From positions 1 through 25,871 of the forward strand of contig JASJEI010000263.1 in NCBI GenBank assembly GCA_030064795.1: 25,871 nt of DNA, written 5' to 3'. Within the stretch, counting starts at the first letter, position 1. Each line of letters opens with the position of its first letter. Below are positions 9,394 to 17,431 of this stretch, in pieces. The position numbers and the translations under genes are program-made. The notes beneath the pieces were generated by a model that saw only the letters and a list, made by a program, of their open reading frames with translations, made no database searches and had not been told where the DNA came from. This DNA comes from Pleurocapsa sp. MO_226.B13. GTDB taxonomy: Bacteria > Cyanobacteriota > Cyanobacteriia > Cyanobacteriales > Xenococcaceae.

Positions 9394-9480
9394 AGTTAAT
9401 CAGAACTAGATAAGACTAATTTAATTAATTTAGCTTGCGATCGGGAAAAACTAGAGAAATTTCAATACTAACTACTATAC

Positions 9481-9604
9481 GGGCGGTTCGCGCGAAGCGT
9501 CTATCACGGATACACTCAATGCGATATACCACAAGGGTACAATGTCCGAAGGTGTATCCGTGATAGACAAGTGCAAGCCGCTTCGCATAAAGCGAGTCCT
9601 TTAG
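9481..9604. repeat. palindromic interspersed repeat between kinase and regulator genes
   Basis: A perfect 17-bp inverted repeat, GTCTATCACGGATACAC (9499-9515) against 9552-9568, is nested in an outer GCGAAGCG (9492-9499) and CGCTTCGC (9579-9586) pair. The loop contains ACCACAAGGGTACAATGT (9528-9545), found identically at 14723-14740 in the fasciclin gene. The right end (GAGTCCTTTA, 9594-9603) runs into the kinase stop codon and also recurs at 14767-14775. It behaves like a MITE-like cyanobacterial repeat and may attenuate or terminate transcription leaving the kinase gene. Confidence 0.8.
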
Positions 9605-11127
9605 GGAACTGCCCCTACTAACAAAGGCAAATCGATATAAAACGTACTTCCTTTACCCAAGACACTTTCCACCCAGATCTTGCCGTTGTGTCTTTCTACA
9701 ATCTGACGACAGATGGCCAGTCCCAAACCCGTTCCGCCTTTACTGCGGGAGTCAGAGGCATCTACCTGTTGAAAGCGTTCAAAAATCGACTCTAACTTAT
9801 CTTCTGGGATCCCCCTACCTGTATCTCGAACTCTGATTTGACAGCGATTGAGCTTAGGGTTATTTGTGGAGTCGCGATAAACACCAGCTTGTAATTTGAC
9901 TGTACCTCCAGGTTCGGTGAATTTAATGCCATTACTAAGCAAATTAGTCAATGCTTGCAAAATCCGGTCTGAATCTAAGTTGAGAGTAACATCACAAGGT
10001 TCTAGCAGCAATTTTACTCCCGCTTTTTGAGCCATTGCCTGCATGGTTTCTACTGCTTGAACTAAAAGCGGTTCGAGTTGACAGGGTTTTGGTTCGATCG
10101 CAAGTTTACCAGACTTGATTCGTTCTAAGTCCAAGATGTCGTTAACCAAACGAATCAAGCGTTCGCTGTTGCGTATTGCCACCTGTAAAATTTGTTTTCC
10201 GCGATCGCTTAATGTACCTAATTGACCAGAATTTAAGAGATCTAATGCGCCAATAGTTGAAGTCATCGGGGTTCGTAGTTCGTGACTGACTAAAGAGATA
10301 AATTCATTTTCGAGGCGTTTGCGTTCGGTAATATCGTTCATAATTTGGAGGATACATTTAGTTTTTCCTATTTCAATTAATTCCAAGGAAAGTAAGACTG
10401 TTTTTGCTTGACCCGATTTGGTTTGAAATTCTAGTTCTAGATTGCGAACAAATCCCTGAGAATTTACTTTTGCTATTGCTTGACGATATACTCCTAAAGC
10501 TGAAGTGGAATAGATTCGATCTAAATTTTGATTGATTACTTCTGCTGCGGTATAACCGCTCATTTGAAGAAAACTTTTATTTACCTCCAGCACTCGCCCT
10601 GAATCATAAGTGGCGATCGCGATCGGATTGGGACAACTACGAAAAGCTCTGGCAAACTTGTCTTCTGCTGCGGTTTTTTCGGCTATTTCTTGTTGTAATC
10701 GAGTATTTTGGGTTTCAAGCTCGATCTGTAAATTGCGAACGGTCAAATGGGTGTCTAACCTGGCTAGAACTTCCTCGACCTGAAATGGCTTGGTAATATA
10801 GTCTACGCCACCAACCTCAAACCCTTTGACTTTATCAAAAACATCGCCCAAAGCACTAATAAAAATTACAGGAATGTTGCAAGTGCGGGGATCGGCTTTA
10901 AGAGCTTGGCATACTTGATAGCCATTCATTTCAGGCATTTTTACATCCAGCAGAATTAAGTCTGGAGGCACTGCTTTCGCGCCTCTAATAGCCGTAGAGC
11001 CTTTGGTGACGCTGCGTACTTTATAACCCTTGTCGGTTAACATTTGGGACAACAAAGCCAAATTCTCTGGAGTATCATCAATTGCCAGGATATCCGCTTT
11101 TGGAGTATTTTTGCCTTCTCTAGACAT
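9601..11127 (-). CDS. REC-PAS hybrid sensor histidine kinase
   Basis: A soluble 508-residue kinase with no membrane segments. The N-terminal receiver domain (about 12-130) has Asp17, Asp18, phospho-acceptor Asp61 and Lys113. A short coiled coil (130-158) leads into a PAS domain (about 159-270) that ends in NDITERKR. HisKA follows with His282 in SLVSHELRTPM, then the HATPase domain with the N box around NLLSNGIKF, DTGRGIPEDKLESIF, and GGTGLGLAICRQIV. All phosphotransfer residues are present. An N-terminal rather than C-terminal receiver suggests it receives phosphate or signal from another kinase. The stop codon is formed at the edge of the palindromic repeat downstream. The likely partner is the receiver protein at 8995-9393. 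The signal is unknown. Confidence 0.93.
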   Translation of the reverse strand: MSREGKNTPKADILAIDDTPENLALLSQMLTDKGYKVRSVTKGSTAIRGAKAVPPDLILLDVKMPEMNGYQVCQALKADPRTCNIPVIFISALGDVFDKVKGFEVGGVDYITKPFQVEEVLARLDTHLTVRNLQIELETQNTRLQQEIAEKTAAEDKFARAFRSCPNPIAIATYDSGRVLEVNKSFLQMSGYTAAEVINQNLDRIYSTSALGVYRQAIAKVNSQGFVRNLELEFQTKSGQAKTVLLSLELIEIGKTKCILQIMNDITERKRLENEFISLVSHELRTPMTSTIGALDLLNSGQLGTLSDRGKQILQVAIRNSERLIRLVNDILDLERIKSGKLAIEPKPCQLEPLLVQAVETMQAMAQKAGVKLLLEPCDVTLNLDSDRILQALTNLLSNGIKFTEPGGTVKLQAGVYRDSTNNPKLNRCQIRVRDTGRGIPEDKLESIFERFQQVDASDSRSKGGTGLGLAICRQIVERHNGKIWVESVLGKGSTFYIDLPLLVGAVP

Positions 11128-11359
11128 CTATTGTGGCTGTTAATCTAAGCATTATCCAAAATCTTACCGCAGCTTTTTGGATGGATAATTAATAGAATTA
11201 GCAAAAATTATGTCAAAATTGTGCAAATGAGATAAAAGCAGTAGCAGTAAGATCGGGTTCGGTTGAACGGTTAAATATTTTGGCTTAGGGAATTGGGGAA
11301 TTGGGGGATAACCTTAATTTCAAGTAATCATCCGTACTTGATATAAATCAAAATAGATA

Positions 11360-14155
11360 ATGAACAAAAATCGCTCTAACTCAAGCAAAAATAGAAAACT
11401 ACGTTCTTTACTATTATTTGTATTTTTATTTTTCCTAACCGCAGTTATACCCCCTGTAGTAGCTGAAGTTGCTGCACCATCGTCGATAGTGCAAACTCTA
11501 ACTAACCCCAGTCAGAGATTACTCCGCCGTGAAACGACGGAGCCTGCTCTGACCGTTGGTCAGTTAAGCCAACAAGCCAAAAAATTATATCAAGAGCAAA
11601 AATACGAATCTGCTTTGCCTATATGGAAAGCAGCAGCCAATGGTTATTCTCAGGCGGGGGATAGAGTAAACCAGGCGATCGCCCTAAGTAATCTTTCTCT
11701 TACCCACCAGCAATTAGGACAATGGGATGCAGCCAAAGGTGCGATCGCCTCTAGTCTCAAGTTATTGAAATCTGAATCAAACGCTCCTTTGGTTTTAGCG
11801 CGAACTTTAGATATTCAAGGTAAACTGGAGCGAGAAACTGGTGACTCGGCAGCAGCGATTGAATCTTGGCAACAGGCAGCTAAAATCTATCAACAAGGCG
11901 ATAATGCAACGGCATTAACTCAAAATAATCTCAATCAGGCACTGGCTTTACAAGATTTAGGTTTATATCCCCGCGCCTGCAAACGCATCTTGAGTAGTTT
12001 ATCGATGGACAATATTGCTACTTGCCCTCAACTGAGTCAACTCAGCAGCGAGGAATTAACCGCCCAACTCAAACCCCTAACCGCTAAACCCAGTTTGACT
12101 ACTGTCTCGGCTTTAAGAAACTTAGGGAATTTATTACTAATTATCGGACAACCCCAACAGTCAGAACTAATTCTTACTGCCAGTTTAGCCTCAGCAGAAA
12201 AATTAGATTCCCCTGAAGAATTGAGCCTGACTTATTTAAGATTGGGTAATACTTATCAAGCCTTAGCTACTGGAGAGGAAGTTAGAAGCAAACGCCGTCA
12301 GTACGAACAGCAAACATTAGATGCCTATCGACAAGCAGTAGAGCGATCTCCATCAACTACAATTAAGCTCAAAGCCCAATTAAATCAACTCGATTTTCTC
12401 ATCCAACAACAAGAATGGACAGATGCACAAGCATTATGGACTTCTCTCTATCCCCAGATAGCATCTAACCCCGCTTGGGATCGAGAAGGTATCTATGCCA
12501 AGATCGATTACGTGCAGAATATTATTAAAGTATTAATTGAGGAAAACAACGAACTACAACTACCTACTACAGCAGAACTAAAACAAATTTTAAATAATGC
12601 TATCCAACAAGCACAAACATTAGGCGATAAAAGAATCGAAGCTCATGCTTGGGGTACATTAGGCAGACTGGAAGAAATAACAGGAGAATATACTACTGCC
12701 GAAATTCAGACTAGAAAAGCCCTAAACTTAGTATCTAGTTACGAGGCTGCGGATATCGCCTATCAATACTTCTGGCAATTAGGACGCATCCACAAACAAC
12801 AAGATAATCTTCCCGAAGCGATCGCAGCTTATACCAAAGCCTATAACGCCTTGCAATCTTTGCGCAGCGATCTTGCCACGATTAATCCCGAAGTACAATT
12901 TAACTTCCGCGATGAAGTCGAACCAGTCTATCGCGAGTTAGTCGAATTGGATTTAACCTATGCAGCATTATTAGAGGCGAACAACGATACCGAAACCAGT
13001 CAAGCGAGACTGGTACAGGCTCGTGAAGTCATTGAATCCTTACAGTTAGCCCAGTTAAACAACTTCTTTCAGGAAGCCTGCATTGAGGGACAACCCCAAT
13101 TACTCGACCAAATTACCGATAAAAACGATCCTAGTTCGGCAATTGTTTATCCGATTGTTCTAGAGGATCGTTTTGAAATTATTCTCAAACTCCCCAAACA
13201 ACCATTGCGCCGTTATAGTAACTCTTTTGACGATCGCAAAAGAGTCCAAAGAATATTAGACAGACTTAATTTATCTCTAACTCAAAGTAATAGTCGGGAA
13301 ACTTTACCCTTAGCCCAGCAGGTATATGATTGGATTATCAAACCGATCGCCTCAGACTTGGAAGCCAGCGAAATTAAAACTTTAATTTTTGTATTGGATA
13401 ATCCTTTCCAAAACATACCGATGGCAGTGTTACACGATGGTAATCAGTATCTAGTTGAAAAATATGCCTTGGCTTTGACTCCTGGGTTGCAACTATTAGA
13501 CCCCAAACCTTTGACCGCAATTCAATTAGATGCAATTACGGGGGGGTTGAGTCAAGTACGTAACAATTTCGCTCCTCATCGTGACTTTGGCAATTTACCT
13601 AAAGTTACAGAAGAATTGCAGACAATTAGAAACATTGGCATAGCGGAAAGTTTTTTACTCAACGATGGATTTACCAAACAAGCCTTGAAGCAACAAATCG
13701 TTAACTCTGATTCTCCAATCGTACATTTAGCCACCCATGCTAAATTTAGTTCTAGAGTCGAAGATACTTTTATTCTCTCTTGGGATGGTCAAATCAATAT
13801 CAGAGAGTTAGACGATCTACTGCGAGATGACACCTTTAACCGTAAAAACGATATCGAACTATTAGTCTTGAGTGCCTGTGAAACCGCCAGTGGCGATCCC
13901 CGTGCTACTTTGGGACTGGCAGGAGTAGCAGTGCAGGCTGGTGCTAGAAGTACTTTAGCTACTCTCTGGGCGGTGGTAGATGAAAGTACCGCTCAATTAA
14001 TGGGAGAATTTTATCGTCAACTGCAAAAATCTGAAGCAATACAAGCTAATAAAGCAGAAGTCCTTCGCCAAGCACAAATTACTTTAATTAAAGACAAAAG
14101 GTTCAATCATCCCCACTTTTGGGCCCCTTTTATCTTAGTCGGTAATTGGCAATAA
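11360..14155 (+). CDS. secreted TPR-CHAT domain protein (caspase-like peptidase family)
   Basis: A 931-residue protein. A basic N-terminus and hydrophobic segment (about residues 14-36, LLLFVFLFFLTAVIPPVVAEVA) form a signal peptide, suggesting export to periplasm or outside. TPR-type helices follow (about 67-170, 250-300, 425-500). The C-terminal CHAT domain (about 600-931) has the His-Cys dyad, His793 in HLATHAKFSS and Cys840 in LLVLSACETASG, and ends in FWAPFILVGNW, as the family does. Known: CHAT proteases are relatives of caspases and separase; cyanobacteria encode many TPR-CHAT proteins whose substrates are mostly unknown. No gasdermin-like or effector gene is adjacent, so a death or defence role is not supported here. 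The leader (11128-11359) has a short GGGAATTGGGGAATTGGGGG run and no gene. Confidence 0.92.
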   Translation: MNKNRSNSSKNRKLRSLLLFVFLFFLTAVIPPVVAEVAAPSSIVQTLTNPSQRLLRRETTEPALTVGQLSQQAKKLYQEQKYESALPIWKAAANGYSQAGDRVNQAIALSNLSLTHQQLGQWDAAKGAIASSLKLLKSESNAPLVLARTLDIQGKLERETGDSAAAIESWQQAAKIYQQGDNATALTQNNLNQALALQDLGLYPRACKRILSSLSMDNIATCPQLSQLSSEELTAQLKPLTAKPSLTTVSALRNLGNLLLIIGQPQQSELILTASLASAEKLDSPEELSLTYLRLGNTYQALATGEEVRSKRRQYEQQTLDAYRQAVERSPSTTIKLKAQLNQLDFLIQQQEWTDAQALWTSLYPQIASNPAWDREGIYAKIDYVQNIIKVLIEENNELQLPTTAELKQILNNAIQQAQTLGDKRIEAHAWGTLGRLEEITGEYTTAEIQTRKALNLVSSYEAADIAYQYFWQLGRIHKQQDNLPEAIAAYTKAYNALQSLRSDLATINPEVQFNFRDEVEPVYRELVELDLTYAALLEANNDTETSQARLVQAREVIESLQLAQLNNFFQEACIEGQPQLLDQITDKNDPSSAIVYPIVLEDRFEIILKLPKQPLRRYSNSFDDRKRVQRILDRLNLSLTQSNSRETLPLAQQVYDWIIKPIASDLEASEIKTLIFVLDNPFQNIPMAVLHDGNQYLVEKYALALTPGLQLLDPKPLTAIQLDAITGGLSQVRNNFAPHRDFGNLPKVTEELQTIRNIGIAESFLLNDGFTKQALKQQIVNSDSPIVHLATHAKFSSRVEDTFILSWDGQINIRELDDLLRDDTFNRKNDIELLVLSACETASGDPRATLGLAGVAVQAGARSTLATLWAVVDESTAQLMGEFYRQLQKSEAIQANKAEVLRQAQITLIKDKRFNHPHFWAPFILVGNWQ
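11522..11542. repeat. small palindrome inside the CHAT gene
   Basis: CTCCGCCGT, a 3-base loop and ACGACGGAG form a 9-bp stem with one mismatch, encoding LRRETTE just after the signal peptide. It looks like a short palindromic cyanobacterial repeat tolerated in frame in a linker. Confidence 0.5.
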
Positions 14156-14167
14156 ACAGTTATTTAA

Positions 14168-14866
14168 TCAAAAATCAGGGGGAAGTAATACGCGGTCGAT
14201 TTTGATAACTACGCCATTTTTTGCCACTATTGAAGGAAATTCTGCCGTGGCATCATTGAGTTTGAGGGTATTATTAGCTTGAGAAATAGCGATCGCTTCT
14301 CCTGCGAGAGTAGTAATTTCTCCGCGTTCGAGGTCTTCTGGAGTAACTTCTCCTGGGATCAGGTGATATTGCAGTACCTTCAGATGGTTTTCTGGTTCGC
14401 TAAATTTATCGAATATTTCATCTGGCAAAGCATTAAAAGCCTCATCAGTGGGAGCGAGTACGGTAAACTGCTTTTGTTTTAATTGTTCAGTTAAACCTGC
14501 TGCTTCTATTTCCGCCAGCAAATTGTCTAAATCTGTATTGTTTGCCAAACTAGCAACTAAATCCCCCCGTTCGTTTCTTTGGGGATAATTAGGATAAGCC
14601 AAAGGTTGAAAGAAAACCATCGGCGGATAATTGGACTGAGACAATACGGGTAGACCAATTAAAATACTAATTCCTGTAGTACTGGCGATCGCGAAGCTAG
14701 CCGTCCTAAAGGATACCGCGATACCACAAGGGTACAATGTACCACAAGGGTATAATATGCGCAGAGAGTCCTTTAGAGCTTCGCATATAGGCATCGCCAG
14801 AGTTTTTTTTAACCAACGCTGAGGTTGAGGAAGATTATCTGAGGAATGGCACATTCTATTTACCAC
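14168..14866 (-). CDS. fasciclin (FAS1) domain protein with a repeat inserted in its N-terminal region
   Basis: 232 residues. The C-terminal half (about 98-230) is one FAS1 domain, with DLDNLLAEIEAAGL, FTVLAPTDEAFNALP, LKVLQYHLIPGEV and NGVVIKIDRVLLPPDF. FAS1 proteins are extracellular adhesion modules. The N-terminus reads as a signal peptide split in two: a basic segment (RWLKKTLA) and, after about 32 residues encoded by the palindromic repeat at 14691-14784, a hydrophobic segment (ASTTGISILIGLPVLS). The repeat portion contributes YPCG twice and has no place in the family. Its in-frame length kept the gene open, but export efficiency may be altered, or translation may start at the Met near residue 25. 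It converges on the CHAT gene with 12 bases between stops; no obvious terminator hairpin was seen. Confidence 0.88.
   Translation of the reverse strand: MVNRMCHSSDNLPQPQRWLKKTLAMPICEALKDSLRILYPCGTLYPCGIAVSFRTASFAIASTTGISILIGLPVLSQSNYPPMVFFQPLAYPNYPQRNERGDLVASLANNTDLDNLLAEIEAAGLTEQLKQKQFTVLAPTDEAFNALPDEIFDKFSEPENHLKVLQYHLIPGEVTPEDLERGEITTLAGEAIAISQANNTLKLNDATAEFPSIVAKNGVVIKIDRVLLPPDF
14691..14784. repeat. 94-bp palindromic MITE-like repeat within the fasciclin gene
   Basis: The ends are GCGAAGCT (14691-14698) and AGCTTCGC (14777-14784), with a second inverted pair CTAAAGGA (14706-14713) and TCCTTTAG (14769-14776). The centre holds two direct copies of ACCACAAGGGT (14723 and 14741). The unit ACCACAAGGGTACAATGT is identical to that in the repeat at 9481-9604, so the two belong to one modular family. 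Confidence 0.8.
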
Positions 14867-14997
14867 TTAATTTAAGTTGATAATAACCGTTGTCTTTGAG
14901 CTACATGGGTTATTTCGCATTGTAATACTTTTTATTCTCCCCAGTCCCTGTCACTACCGAAATCTCCAGCTATACTAAATCCCGTTGAGTAAATTAC

Positions 14998-16803
14998 TTA
15001 TAGTTTTTCTGTTTCCAGCTGCTGCAATAGTTCAATTGCTGCTTGTTGTTCAAATGCTTTTGCCCAATCAAGAGGTGTACCATTGTAAACATTATCTCTA
15101 GCAGCAAGATCGGCTTGATGCTTTACCAGCAAGCGAATTAAATCGAGATTTCCCATAGCTGCTGCATCCTGTAAAGCAGTTAATTCCAGTTCTCCAATAG
15201 TTTTAGCATCGACATTTGCTCCAGCTTCGATAAGGATTCGCGCTATTTCCACTCTCTCTGCTTCAATTGCTGCCTGTAGTGGTGTCAAACTAGCAACAAA
15301 ATCGTCTAAAAGATACTTAGTTCTGATTTCAATATCCGCGCCTCTTTCTAGTAGCCATGATGTTGCTGCTGTCAAACCACGTCGAATTGTGTAATGGAGT
15401 AACAAAGGTTTTTGAGTAATAATCTTAGGTTGTGCCTCAAATAAAGCTTGAGCCTGTTCCCATTCCTGGGCAACAATAAGAGTATCTAAAGCGACATCGG
15501 CATTTTTTGCCATGAGTAATTCGATGATTTGCCGATCGCCGATTTTGGTAGCCATACAAAGAGGCGTGACACCTAAACTGGTTAGAGCATTCACATCAGC
15601 ACCTTTTTCTAGTAAAAATTCTACTGTTTCGGGCATCATCTTTTTAATGGCAAAATGAAGGGGTTGAAACTCATCCATTACAAAACCCAATCGATCGCTG
15701 AGTATGTTTGGATTGGCTTCAATTAAAGACTTAACTACATCCGTTTTGTCAAGAGCGATCGCACTAAAGATATCTAACTGCGCTCCTCGATCGAGTAGAT
15801 ATTCTCTTACTTGAGGGTGAAGATTTTCGAGCGTACCTTCGTCAAAAGGACAATTAACCAGGATCGTCCAACCGAAGGGAGTCAGATTAAACCAATTATC
15901 CTTAACATCAAGCTTCGCGCCACTTTCTACTAACAGTTTGACTACTTGCAAATTACCTTCTTTTGCTGCCCAATGTAATGGAGTACTTTTACTATAATTA
16001 CCTTCTTCGGCATTAACATCAGCACCAGCATCCAAGAGTAATTTAACCAGATCTGAGTAACCCCGATGTGCAGCAATATGAAGTGGTGTAGTTTGAATAT
16101 TTTTACTTTGGCTATTTACTAAACGAGTATCTTGCTGGATTAAAGTTCTTATGGTTTCTTTGTCGCCATCAAGAGCAGCTTCAAGGGTTTGAGTAACTTT
16201 ATTAGCAAAAGTATCATCTTGAGAAGGACACTGATTTTCTAAATAGTTTTCTACCATATTCATAAGTTCTGGTTTGAGTCGATTTCTGGCACTGTACAAA
16301 CGGTTTTTAATTGTCGAGATGGGAATTTCCAGAAAAGCACTAATTTCGTTTTGCGAGCGATCGCCAAGATAAAATAAAGTAATAACTTCTCTCTCAGTTT
16401 CGGGTAATAACTCAATTACTTGACCGATCTGGGCTTGCAATTCCCTGGTTTCAGCAATACTTAGGGGACTGGGTTGAGACGAGATTAGTTCTTCTGTCTG
16501 AGTTAAAGAAACAAAAGCAGGACGTTTTCCTCGGATAAAGCGATCGCAATATTTAAAGATAATTTTTTTCAGCCATCCCCCAAATGCAGCAGGGTTACGA
16601 AGCTTGGTTAAATTAAAATACGCTTCGATAAAAGCCTCCTGTGCTGCTTCTTCTGCTTCGGGAAAATTTCGCAAGATCGAGTAAGCATAACCCACCGCTA
16701 AATCTTGAAATTGCTTGACAATCTGAGAATAAGCAGAGCGATCGCCCGTTCGTGCTTGTTCGACTAAACTAATTAATGTCTCTCGTCTCAACCTTGGGGT
16801 CAT
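14998..16803 (-). CDS. ECF-type RNA polymerase sigma factor fused to an ankyrin-repeat domain
   Basis: 601 residues in one uninterrupted frame. The N-terminal 185 residues are a sigma-70-family (ECF-like) factor. Region 2 has YAYSILRNFPEAEEAAQEAFIEAY and FGGWLKKII (about 38-88). Region 4 has LPETEREVITLFYLGDRSQNEI and the helix-turn-helix IPISTIKNRLYSARNRLK (about 133-178). From about 205 to 600 there are roughly nine or ten ankyrin units, for example TTPLHIAAHRGYSDLVKLLLDAGADVN, STPLHWAAKEGNLQVVKLLV and TALQDAAAMGNLDLIRLLV. No anti-sigma gene is adjacent. Inference: the ankyrin domain is a built-in regulator or partner-binding module, by analogy with ECF groups that carry C-terminal extensions such as TPR or SnoaL domains. 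Promoter targets are unknown. Confidence 0.92.
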   Translation of the reverse strand: MTPRLRRETLISLVEQARTGDRSAYSQIVKQFQDLAVGYAYSILRNFPEAEEAAQEAFIEAYFNLTKLRNPAAFGGWLKKIIFKYCDRFIRGKRPAFVSLTQTEELISSQPSPLSIAETRELQAQIGQVIELLPETEREVITLFYLGDRSQNEISAFLEIPISTIKNRLYSARNRLKPELMNMVENYLENQCPSQDDTFANKVTQTLEAALDGDKETIRTLIQQDTRLVNSQSKNIQTTPLHIAAHRGYSDLVKLLLDAGADVNAEEGNYSKSTPLHWAAKEGNLQVVKLLVESGAKLDVKDNWFNLTPFGWTILVNCPFDEGTLENLHPQVREYLLDRGAQLDIFSAIALDKTDVVKSLIEANPNILSDRLGFVMDEFQPLHFAIKKMMPETVEFLLEKGADVNALTSLGVTPLCMATKIGDRQIIELLMAKNADVALDTLIVAQEWEQAQALFEAQPKIITQKPLLLHYTIRRGLTAATSWLLERGADIEIRTKYLLDDFVASLTPLQAAIEAERVEIARILIEAGANVDAKTIGELELTALQDAAAMGNLDLIRLLVKHQADLAARDNVYNGTPLDWAKAFEQQAAIELLQQLETEKL

Positions 16804-17431
16804 CCTGAACTAAAATTGTCCTCTGTATTAATAAGACCCAGTTTGTCTGGAAAAGGTTTGCTAAGAAGACATCAATTATTATTCATCTTTTACTGTAATC
16901 TTGTTACCATCATCGGTAAAGTTTAATAATTCCCATTTTCCTTTACCAGCGATCGCACCTCAAATATAGACAGGTAATTTGCGATCGCATTTTCTTAAAA
17001 AGAAGTACAATATCTCAACTTCAATACTCTGTAAGAACTGGGCGTGTCATCAATTAGAAAAAAAAGCTTTTTTCGGTCTTTTAACGACCTGCTGCGTCGA
17101 AAAATGACCTCCGTCTGTATGGAAAAAAAGCCGAAACTTTCCGTATATTTACCCCATAATGATCTCAAGAAATTTTGCTCGACAACATCCTGTGCGCTAC
17201 CGAATAGCATTGTAGTTTTGTCTCGAGCAAATAGTTCGTTATCTACTCGGACAAATCCTGTTCTCATACTGCGCTTAATCACAATGGCGATCGCATTTCC
17301 AATATAGAGATCTTAAAAGCGATCGCCAATCTGAATTGATGATCTTTGATTTTTTATTGCTGTACTCAATTTAAAGTCAAGTGCGATCGCATTAATCCAA
17401 GAGAAATAATAAAATAATTATATTTAAATTG
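16804..17431. other. intergenic region rich in HIP1 sites and short repeats
   Basis: 628 bases without a convincing gene. Small overlapping frames on both strands (16995-17282 minus, 17044-17307 plus) match no family I recognise. Notable elements are the palindrome AAAAAAGCTTTTTT (17060-17073), which could form a terminator-like stem with a nearby GGAAAAAAAGCC (about 17120), five HIP1 octamers or close variants, and two repeat copies (16949-16990 and 17319-17360) related to those near 19.0, 20.8 and 21.5 kb. The sigma-ankyrin promoter must lie at the left edge of this stretch. Confidence 0.6.
17319..17360 (+). repeat. interspersed repeat, copy 1
   Basis: GCGATCGCCAATCTGAATTGATGATCTTTGATTT-type sequence, recurring with few changes at 20834-20867 and 21561-21597. 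Each copy starts at a HIP1-like octamer and is followed by an AT-rich tail. Confidence 0.65.

Noticed and set aside
11360..14155. CHAT protease as part of a cell-death or defence island
   Set aside because: No gasdermin-like, NACHT or effector partner is adjacent. TPR-CHAT proteins with signal peptides are widespread in cyanobacteria, so a defence call would be speculation.
16995..17307. Overlapping small frames on both strands (95 and 87 codons)
   Set aside because: There are no recognisable motifs, start context or conservation clues, and the region is repeat- and hairpin-rich. Neither can be preferred, so it is treated as intergenic.
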